Below are positions 6,462-12,648 of a DNA stretch of 13,998 nucleotides, piece by piece. Location of the stretch: the NCBI GenBank assembly GCA_027063215.1, contig JAMOSE010000070.1, forward strand, positions 1 to 13,998, given 5' to 3'. Below the pieces are notes generated by a model. That model did not search any database. It was not told where the DNA came from and saw only the letters and a list, made by a program, of their open reading frames with translations. Position numbers and translations under genes: made by a program. This DNA is from Sulfurimonas sp. GTDB lineage: Bacteria; Campylobacterota; Campylobacteria; Campylobacterales; Sulfurimonadaceae. Every line of letters begins with the position of its first letter. The stretch's first letter is position 1.

Positions 6462-7259
6462 ATGAAAAAGTACAAGGCTTATGCCAAAGTCAATATTTTT
6501 TTAAAAATCACAGGAAAACGAGAGAATTATCATGAGATACTTTCTCGTTTTATGCGGGTTGATAGATTGTACGATGAGCTCTCTTTTGTCTCAAAAGAGG
6601 AGAGTGATGCAAAAGTAAATGCATTTAAAATCATTGGTGACTTCTCTTGTTCAACAGAGCAAAATACAATCTATAAAGCATATCAGGCACTCAAAAAAGC
6701 AACAAACTCAGAGGCTTTGGAAAAGTTGATGCAGACTTATGCTGTAAAAGTCGAGAAGCATATCCCTGCTTTTGCGGGACTTGGCGGTGGCAGCAGTGAT
6801 GCGGCGACCTATCTGAAAATGTGTAATGAAGTACTCCATTTGGATTTGAGTCTCAATGAGCTTGCAGGGATCGGTTTGGAAGTCGGTGCAGATGTTCCTT
6901 TTTTTATTTATGGCTATGAGAGTGCCAATGTAAGTGGAATAGGTGAAGTTGTAGAGGCTGTTGAGGAAGAAGCTTTAGCGTTCGATGTCTTTACTCCCAA
7001 GCTTGAGATCTCTACGCCACGAGTTTATAAAGCATACCGAGAAAATTTTTACAATCCGATTGATGGCTTTGAAGCACAAAGACTCAAAGCACTCTCATCT
7101 CGTGAAATTTTAGAGACAATGAGCGCAACAGAGGCCAATGATCTTTTTGAGCCAGCTCTTCAAGAGTATAAAGAGTTGAAAAATCACTATCGACAGGGTT
7201 ACTTCTTTAGTGGAAGCGGCAGCAGTTTTTTTAGAGTAAAGGAAAAAAACAATGGGTGA
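6462..7259 (+). CDS. ispE: 4-diphosphocytidyl-2-C-methyl-D-erythritol kinase
   Basis: This GHMP-family kinase phosphorylates CDP-methylerythritol at the 2-position, a middle step of the methylerythritol phosphate pathway to isoprenoids. AYAKVNIFLKITGKR (6-20) supplies the catalytic-site Lys9 and Asn11. PAFAGLGGGSSDAA (102-115) is the ATP-binding glycine loop, VGADVPFF (141-148) contains the catalytic Asp144, and FFSGSGSSFF near the C-terminus is the third GHMP motif. At 265 residues it is slightly short of E. coli (283) but complete. No strong Shine-Dalgarno precedes the ATG, only AAAAAG, which with a 4-base gap suggests coupling to csrA. It overlaps smpB by 8 bases. Confidence 0.95.
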   Translation: MKKYKAYAKVNIFLKITGKRENYHEILSRFMRVDRLYDELSFVSKEESDAKVNAFKIIGDFSCSTEQNTIYKAYQALKKATNSEALEKLMQTYAVKVEKHIPAFAGLGGGSSDAATYLKMCNEVLHLDLSLNELAGIGLEVGADVPFFIYGYESANVSGIGEVVEAVEEEALAFDVFTPKLEISTPRVYKAYRENFYNPIDGFEAQRLKALSSREILETMSATEANDLFEPALQEYKELKNHYRQGYFFSGSGSSFFRVKEKNNG

Positions 7260-7704
7260 AACAATAGCAAAAAACAAAAAAGCCTATCATGACTATTTTA
7301 TAGAAGATAAATTTGAAGCGGGACTTGTTCTGAGTGGAAGTGAAGTTAAAGGAATTCGTGCACATAGAGTCAATCTAAAAGACAGTTTTATTCGTTTTGT
7401 TAAAGGAGAAGCTTATCTCTTTAATGCACATATTGGACGACTTGAAACGACACACCACTTTTACGGACATGAAGAGAGGGGAGCAAGAAAACTGCTCTTG
7501 CATAAAAAAGAGTTGTTAAAACTCCAAAAAGCAGTAGAGCGTGATGGTTATACAGTTGTGCCTTTACAACTCTACTTCAACAATCGTAACATTGCAAAAC
7601 TGCAAATTGCACTTGCAAAAGGAAAGCATCTGCATGATAAGCGTCATGATCTTAAAGAACGGGACCAAAAACGTGATATTGCAAGAGCCTTAAAGGATTA
7701 CTGA
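7252..7704 (+). CDS. smpB: SsrA (tmRNA)-binding protein SmpB
   Basis: SmpB binds tmRNA and delivers it to stalled ribosomes for trans-translation, with tagged peptides then degraded by ClpXP and other proteases. NKKAYHDYFIEDKFEAGLVL (8-27) with GSEVKGIR (29-36) is the N-terminal beta-barrel signature. KLLLHKKEL and GKHLHDKRHDLKERDQKRDI (123-142) form the C-terminal basic tail that reads the empty mRNA channel. The length of 150 residues is normal. The ATG lies inside the last codons of ispE, with AAGGAAAAA upstream acting as ribosome-binding site. The tmRNA gene itself is not in this window. Confidence 0.96.
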   Translation: MGETIAKNKKAYHDYFIEDKFEAGLVLSGSEVKGIRAHRVNLKDSFIRFVKGEAYLFNAHIGRLETTHHFYGHEERGARKLLLHKKELLKLQKAVERDGYTVVPLQLYFNNRNIAKLQIALAKGKHLHDKRHDLKERDQKRDIARALKDY

Positions 7705-8573
7705 TGCGTAAATTTTTACTCTTTGTTTTGAGTGCTGTAACACTTTTTGCTTTGGAGTATCATGTTGCAAATCCCAATCCTGTAAACGGAAAGAGTACGC
7801 TTATAACTTTTCCAAAAGAAGCAGGGCTTGTCTATAAAGATGTTGCACTTGGCAAAAAAAGATTTCAAATTTTTCAAGCACCATTGCAGAGGGATCGCTA
7901 TTATGTAATTATCCCGTTTTCATATTATGACAAGGCAACAAAAAAGAGGCTGAAAATTCACTATAGCAAAGAGAACAAAGCTAAAATACAAATACTTTTT
8001 ATAAAACTTCAAAACGGAAAATATGCAAAAGAGAGTATTAAGGTCTCTTCATCCAAAGTAAATCCCCGATCCAAGGCAGTTAAGCATCGAATATCCAAAG
8101 AGTACAAAGAAGCAATGCGTATCTACAATACGGTAACACCAAAGAGTTATCTCTCAAGACCTTTTATTTTACCGATGCATAGTACTATAACAAGTGCCTT
8201 TGGAAAAGCAAGAATCTATAATGGCTCCCTCAAAGGGTATCACAGTGGAACAGATTTTCGTGCCAAAGTAGGTACTCCAATTATCGCAGCAAATGATGGC
8301 AGAGTTATTTTGGTAAAAGATAGATTTTATTCTGGTGGTACGGTTATACTCGATCATGGTGAAGGGATATATACATGTTACTTCCATATGAGTCAGTTTC
8401 AGGTTAAAAAAGGTGAACTTGTAAAAAGAGGAGAAATCTTAGGATTATCTGGAAAAAGTGGTCGCGTAACAGGTCCTCATTTACATTTTGCTGCTAGAGT
8501 AGATGGAGTACAGGTTGATCCGCTGCAACTTATAGAGCTGCTCAATAATAATCTTTTAAAGGAAAAACATTAA
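7704..8573 (+). CDS. Secreted M23-family zinc metallopeptidase (peptidoglycan endopeptidase-like)
   Basis: Residues 1-16 form a signal peptide (MRKFLLFVLSAVTLFA), sending the protein to the periplasm. A beta-rich N-terminal region (about 20-115) with no sure family precedes the LytM/M23 domain (about 152-275). The zinc and catalytic residues are complete: GYHSGTDF gives H180 and D184, YFHMS gives H228, and GPHLHF gives H259 and H261. By analogy with LytM, H180, D184 and H261 bind zinc. Family members cleave cross-linked peptidoglycan peptides; relatives in Helicobacter and Campylobacter help set cell curvature, but I cannot assign this one to a named member. Its ATG shares one base with the smpB stop (TGATG), and its stop shares a base with the next gene. 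Confidence 0.9.
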   Translation: MRKFLLFVLSAVTLFALEYHVANPNPVNGKSTLITFPKEAGLVYKDVALGKKRFQIFQAPLQRDRYYVIIPFSYYDKATKKRLKIHYSKENKAKIQILFIKLQNGKYAKESIKVSSSKVNPRSKAVKHRISKEYKEAMRIYNTVTPKSYLSRPFILPMHSTITSAFGKARIYNGSLKGYHSGTDFRAKVGTPIIAANDGRVILVKDRFYSGGTVILDHGEGIYTCYFHMSQFQVKKGELVKRGEILGLSGKSGRVTGPHLHFAARVDGVQVDPLQLIELLNNNLLKEKH

Positions 8574-9163
8574 TGACACTATTTCAACTTTTGATGCTTG
8601 GAGCATCCGCATTTTTTGCGTATAAAATTTATGAACATATTCAAACATTGCAAGATCCAAAAGAGGGAGGATCTTCTAATCGTAGTGCTGATGCCTTCTC
8701 TCCTTTTGATGCATCCTCTCTTGTAGAAAAAGCAGATGAGGCTATGCAAAAAGGTGATCTGCAAAAAGCACTTGCTATCTATTCAGAAGCAAATATAAAA
8801 GGTCCAAAAGATGCAGAGACTCTCTTTAAAATGGGTTATGTACTCTCGCAGCAAGATAGAGATGATGAGGCAATAGATTACTATAAAGAGGCACTTGAAC
8901 TTGATCCAAACAATACCTACATCCATCAGGCTATGGCATCAGCTTATAGAAAAATGGGTGAGTTTGCAAGTGCAAGAAATCATCTCAATGCATCCCTTGC
9001 AATAGATGATAAAAATCCGATTACATACTATAATTATGGGAACCTTTTAGTCGATATGAAACATTTTGACGAGGCAAAAGAGATGTATAAACAAGCGATT
9101 GCACTCGATGGAGATTTTAAAGAGGCAAAAGAAGAGTTGGCAAAACTAGAGGATGAAAAGTAA
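8573..9163 (+). CDS. Membrane-anchored tetratricopeptide-repeat protein
   Basis: A hydrophobic N-terminal segment (about 2-17) followed by Lys18 and His22 looks like a signal anchor with the rest in the cytoplasm, the topology seen in LapB. After a short linker there are four TPR units at about 48-79, 82-113, 116-147 and 150-181, with typical patterns such as GDLQKALAIYSEA, DEAIDYYKEALELDPNN and FDEAKEMYKQAIALD. There is no catalytic or metal site; it probably scaffolds protein contacts. It lacks LapB's C-terminal rubredoxin-like domain, so I do not call it LapB. One-base overlaps on both sides (with the M23 peptidase and the NIF3 gene) make co-translation likely and hint at a link with the peptidase. 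Confidence 0.88.
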   Translation: MTLFQLLMLGASAFFAYKIYEHIQTLQDPKEGGSSNRSADAFSPFDASSLVEKADEAMQKGDLQKALAIYSEANIKGPKDAETLFKMGYVLSQQDRDDEAIDYYKEALELDPNNTYIHQAMASAYRKMGEFASARNHLNASLAIDDKNPITYYNYGNLLVDMKHFDEAKEMYKQAIALDGDFKEAKEELAKLEDEK

Positions 9164-9885
9164 TGAAAATTTTAGAGATTTATGAACTTTTAAATGAACT
9201 CTCTCCTTTTGAACTACAGGAGTCTTGGGATAATTCAGGGCTTTTGGTCGGGGATTTTAAAGAAGATATAACAACTGTTGCACTTAGTATTGATGTAGAT
9301 GAGGAACTTATAGACTCTTTGGAAGAGGGGACTTTACTTATTACACACCATCCTATCATCTTTGGAGGATTGAAACAGTTGGAGTTTTCCAAGTATCCTG
9401 CAAATTTGCTTCATAAAATGATTCGCAAAAACATCTCAAATATTGCAATGCATACCAATTTTGATCAGACGCATCTTAATGATTATGTAGCAACTGAGAT
9501 TTTAGGATATGAAATTATCCAAAAAGATGGTTTTGTTGCCTATCTTGATATTAATGAGAATTTTGACAGTTTTGCCAAAAAAGTTGCAACTGCTTTTGGA
9601 TTGCCACATGCAAAGTGTGTCAAAGCTAATAATTTTGTAAAAAGAGCAGCATTAACAACCGGAAGCGGATGCTCTTTAATGCGAAGTTTGGATGCTGATT
9701 GTTTTTTGACAGGAGATGTAAAATATCATGATGCGATGGAGGCAAAAAGTATAAAACTCTCTTTAATTGATATCGGACATTATGAAAGTGAGCGATTTTT
9801 TGCTCAAATTTTGCAAAAGCATTTGAAAAATTTAGGTTTAAAAGTTATAATTGCGACATCAGAAAATCCATTTACATATATTTAA
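9163..9885 (+). CDS. NIF3/DUF34-family dinuclear metal-binding protein (YbgI-like)
   Basis: The family forms a toroidal hexamer with a two-metal site; many annotations call it 'GTP cyclohydrolase I type 2 homolog', but its true activity is unsettled. The full set of metal ligands is present: H62 and H63 in LLITHHPIIFGG, D101 in MHTNFD, and H206 and E210 in DIGHYESE, matching E. coli YbgI spacing. WDNSGLLVGD (22-31) is the N-terminal signature. At 240 residues it is the short form without the extra inserted domain found in some Gram-positive members. It is the last gene of the coupled run; its stop (9883-9885) is followed by a promoter-like sequence. Confidence 0.9.
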   Translation: MKILEIYELLNELSPFELQESWDNSGLLVGDFKEDITTVALSIDVDEELIDSLEEGTLLITHHPIIFGGLKQLEFSKYPANLLHKMIRKNISNIAMHTNFDQTHLNDYVATEILGYEIIQKDGFVAYLDINENFDSFAKKVATAFGLPHAKCVKANNFVKRAALTTGSGCSLMRSLDADCFLTGDVKYHDAMEAKSIKLSLIDIGHYESERFFAQILQKHLKNLGLKVIIATSENPFTYI

Positions 9886-9886
9886 G

Positions 9887-9892
9887 TATATT
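9887..9892 (+). promoter_or_regulatory. Predicted -10 box upstream of the zinc-ribbon gene
   Basis: TATATT followed by TTAGC lies 41 bases before the ATG at 9934 and resembles the TATAATTTTAGC upstream of the phosphatase-like gene. It falls at the first gap larger than 4 bases since 3355, so it likely starts a new transcript for flgZ-waaA-rluA-type. AAAGGA (about 9922-9927) is a good ribosome-binding site. Confidence 0.4.
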
Positions 9893-9933
9893 TTAGCTGT
9901 AATGGATAACAGTAAAACCCCCAAAGGACTCCA

Positions 9934-10647
9934 ATGAACAAGCACTTAAAGCAACTAATTGACCTCTCTATTGTAGATAAAGAGATAGATGCGTTTGAGC
10001 CTCAAATCGAAGAAGCAAACTCTAAATATGAAGCAGCACTTGCAAAAACCAAGAGTATTGAATCAGATATTGAAAATTTAACGAATGAAATTAAAGAAGA
10101 AGAAGTAAAAAAAGCAAAAAATGAATTGCACCTTGCAGAACTCTCTCAAAAACTAGAAGAAAATGCAAAAAAATCTTCTGAAGTAAAGACTGAACGTGAG
10201 ATGAAATCACTGCAACTTGAAGAAGAGATTGCAAAAGAACAGATCACATTTGCAAATGAAGAGATCGAGAGACTTGAAAAAATTATCGAGATGAAAAAAG
10301 AGCAGATCGCTGCAGCTGAAGCTTCATTAGAAGAGTTAAAAGCAAACCTTGAAAATGTTAAAGCAGAAGTTGATGCGAAACTTGAAGCAATTAATCACGA
10401 ACGTCAAGAAGTTTTCAAGAAAAAAGAGAAGCTTTTAGCAGAGATTAACCAAAAAGGTCTTGCGTTTTACCAAAAGATCCGTAGATGGGCAAAAAATACA
10501 ACAGTTGTTCCTGTAGAGGATCAGGCTTGTATGGGTTGTCATATGGTTATTGGCGATAAAGTATATGCTGATGTTATCAAAGGTGAAGATATTACAACAT
10601 GTCCACACTGTGGTCGTATTCTTTACGTGAAAGCTAGCGAAGAGTAG
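9934..10647 (+). CDS. flgZ: Coiled-coil C4 zinc-ribbon protein of the HP0958/FlgZ family
   Basis: A long, charged, heptad-rich helical hairpin (about 5-170) is followed by a zinc ribbon with two CxxC pairs, C199/C202 in ACMGCH and C223/C226 in TCPHCG. This is the architecture of Helicobacter pylori HP0958 (FlgZ) and Campylobacter Cj0706. HP0958 stabilises the flagellar sigma factor RpoN, interacts with FliH and binds flaA mRNA, and is needed for motility. Length (237 against about 254) and gene order next to waaA agree. The symbol is by family only; in non-Campylobacterota the same domain (CT398/zf-RING_7) is not always flagellar. A promoter lies just upstream, and waaA starts 3 bases after its stop. 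Confidence 0.85.
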   Translation: MNKHLKQLIDLSIVDKEIDAFEPQIEEANSKYEAALAKTKSIESDIENLTNEIKEEEVKKAKNELHLAELSQKLEENAKKSSEVKTEREMKSLQLEEEIAKEQITFANEEIERLEKIIEMKKEQIAAAEASLEELKANLENVKAEVDAKLEAINHERQEVFKKKEKLLAEINQKGLAFYQKIRRWAKNTTVVPVEDQACMGCHMVIGDKVYADVIKGEDITTCPHCGRILYVKASEE

Positions 10648-10650
10648 GCT

Positions 10651-11826
10651 TTGAGCCTCTTTACTCTTTTTTATTACTTTTTAAGTGCAGCGCTTTATGT
10701 TATAGCGTTGCCATTTCTTGTTATACTCTCTTTTAAAAAAAAATATAAAGAATCGATTCCTGCACGATTTTTTCTCTTTAAAAACCCTCCTTTTAAAAGT
10801 TTAGATGCACTTTGGTTTCATGTCTGTTCACTTGGTGAAGCAAGAGCCCTTTGTCCGATTTTAAAAGAGTTTGAAAATCAAAAGATTGTGATTACAACGA
10901 TTACACATACAGGAAATAGTGAAGCAAAGAGATATGATGCAGAGGTCCGTTATCTTCCCTATGAACTTTTTTTACCATTTTGGATTAAAAGAGAAAAAGT
11001 GCTTGTTGTTTTAGAAGCGGAGTTTTGGTATATGCTCTTTAAAGTAGCATCTGCTAGAGGTGCAAAGGTAATCTTACTCAATGCTCGTATTTCAGATAAG
11101 AGTGTAGATAAGTATATGAAATTCGCATGGTTTTATAAAAAACTTTTAGCCAATGTAGAGATGATTTTTGTACAGAGTGAAGTTGATAAAAACCGATTTT
11201 TAGCTCTTGGAGCAAAAAATATTGCAGTAATTGGCAATATAAAACTCGCAGGTGAGATTAAAAAAACAAAGAGTTACATAAAACCTGAAAATATAGAACT
11301 GATTGTTGCAGGAAGTACACATCCTGATGAAGAAGAGGCAGTTTTGGAGGCGTTTGTAGCCTATAAAGAGAGTAACAAGCGTGCAAGACTTGTGATCGTA
11401 CCAAGACACCCTGAGCGTTTTGCAGGTGTATATGCACTGATGCAGAGATATGCACAAAAGTATAAACTTACTTTGGAAAAGTTTTCCCAAACAAAAGCTT
11501 TAGAGAGTGACTTGGTTTTAGTAGATATGATGGGAGAGCTCAATAATATTTATGCTATCAGTGATATAGCAATACTTGGCGGTGCATTTAGAGAAGATGT
11601 CGGTGGGCATAATCCACTGGAACCTGCCTTTTTTGGATGTAAAATTATTACAGGAAAGCATTTTTTTCACCAAAAAGAGCTTTTTAAATATGTACATCAT
11701 GTGCAGTATGTACAAAAAGATGAAATAGAAGAAGCTTTACACAAAGCACAAGAACTTCCGCCTTCAATGGTAGAAGAAGAGATAAATTTAGAACCGGTGG
11801 TTCAAAAAATTAAGGAATATATATAA
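10651..11826 (+). CDS. waaA: 3-deoxy-D-manno-octulosonic acid (Kdo) transferase
   Basis: WaaA (KdtA) transfers Kdo from CMP-Kdo to lipid A precursor at the inner membrane's cytoplasmic face, the first step of LPS core assembly. An N-terminal membrane anchor (about 3-27, very hydrophobic) precedes two GT-B domains. CSLGEARA (59-66) holds the catalytic base Glu63, LEAEFW (121-126) matches the conserved TELWP region, and GSTHPDEEE (221-229), VPRHPERF (250-257) and GGHNPLEPAFFG (318-329) form the donor site. At 391 residues it is slightly below E. coli (425). The start is TTG with only a weak AGG upstream; it is chosen because it places the membrane anchor at the N-terminus and no ATG is available before conserved sequence. 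Confidence 0.94.
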   Translation: MSLFTLFYYFLSAALYVIALPFLVILSFKKKYKESIPARFFLFKNPPFKSLDALWFHVCSLGEARALCPILKEFENQKIVITTITHTGNSEAKRYDAEVRYLPYELFLPFWIKREKVLVVLEAEFWYMLFKVASARGAKVILLNARISDKSVDKYMKFAWFYKKLLANVEMIFVQSEVDKNRFLALGAKNIAVIGNIKLAGEIKKTKSYIKPENIELIVAGSTHPDEEEAVLEAFVAYKESNKRARLVIVPRHPERFAGVYALMQRYAQKYKLTLEKFSQTKALESDLVLVDMMGELNNIYAISDIAILGGAFREDVGGHNPLEPAFFGCKIITGKHFFHQKELFKYVHHVQYVQKDEIEEALHKAQELPPSMVEEEINLEPVVQKIKEYI

Positions 11827-11827
11827 A

Positions 11828-12562
11828 ATGAGTACAGAAAAAGCATATAAGTTATTGGCAGCGCAAGAGGGAATCTCTAACGGTGCCGCAAAATCGATGA
11901 TAGACAGAGGTCTTGTCTATGTAGGAAATAAAAAAGTTATGATCGCTCGCGGAGAGATCGATGAGAGAACAGTCTTTCGTGTGCAAAAGATAGAAAAAGC
12001 GAAGGTGATTTTTCAAAATGATGATATGATTGTTGTCGATAAGCCTGCTCATGTTAATTCTGATGAGATAGAGCGCCAATTTAAAGATTCTCGACTGTTG
12101 CATAGACTTGATCGTGAAACAAGTGGTGTGTTAATGCTTGTAAAAAATGAAGAGTTTCGGGAGAAAGCTATTAAAGAATTCGCTCAAGATAAAGTATATA
12201 AAGAATATATTGCATGGGTTGAAGGGATTATGACTGAACCTATTGAAGTTGATAAGCCAATTTTGACACAAAAGAAAAACAATCGTGCAACTTCAAATGT
12301 TTCACCAAAAGGTAAACCGGCTCGAACAGAGTTTTTTCCAGATATTGTCAGTGCAAAAAAGACAAAAGTTAAAGTGATTATTCATAATGGACGTACACAT
12401 CAGATTCGTGTGCATGCACGCTATATAGAGCATCCGATTGTTGGTGATGAACAGTACGGTGGACGTCGTGCCAAACGTGTAATGTTGCATGCCCATAGAG
12501 TAAAATTACTTGGTATGGAGTTTGTAGCACCTGAACCAAAATCTTTTAAAACATTTGAATAA
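11828..12562 (+). CDS. RluA-family pseudouridine synthase with N-terminal S4-like domain
   Basis: The enzyme isomerises specific uridines in ribosomal (or transfer) RNA. An S4-like RNA-binding segment (about 5-50, with MIDRGLVYVGNKKV) precedes the catalytic domain. LLHRLDRETSGVLML (90-104) carries the catalytic Asp95, and GRTHQIRVHARYIEHPIVGD plus YGGRR are the later RluA signatures. At 244 residues it is compact compared with E. coli RluD (326) or RluC (319). The target site cannot be told from sequence. It starts one base after the waaA stop, with AAGGA (11812-11816) 11 bases upstream. I recall the same waaA - pseudouridine synthase - ffh order in Campylobacter jejuni (Cj0707-Cj0709). Confidence 0.92.
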   Translation: MSTEKAYKLLAAQEGISNGAAKSMIDRGLVYVGNKKVMIARGEIDERTVFRVQKIEKAKVIFQNDDMIVVDKPAHVNSDEIERQFKDSRLLHRLDRETSGVLMLVKNEEFREKAIKEFAQDKVYKEYIAWVEGIMTEPIEVDKPILTQKKNNRATSNVSPKGKPARTEFFPDIVSAKKTKVKVIIHNGRTHQIRVHARYIEHPIVGDEQYGGRRAKRVMLHAHRVKLLGMEFVAPEPKSFKTFE

Positions 12563-12616
12563 TTTATAGTTCTTTTTTTGAGAGAATATTTAAAAGCAAT
12601 CATAAAGCAAAAACAA

Positions 12617-12622
12617 GATAAT
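12617..12622 (+). promoter_or_regulatory. Predicted -10 box upstream of ffh
   Basis: GATAAT followed by ATTGC lies in the 86-base gap before ffh, 26 bases from the ATG. A strong ribosome-binding site, AGGAG (about 12639-12643), follows. The gap also contains a T7 run near 12574 but no convincing stem before it, so I do not call a terminator. The -10 call is modest because -35 is not recognisable. Confidence 0.35.
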
Positions 12623-12648
12623 ATTGCATACTTTTTACAGGAGCTTAC

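Noticed and set aside
12563..12600. T-run after the pseudouridine synthase gene as a terminator
   Set aside because: There is a run of seven T near 12574 but no stable stem directly before it.
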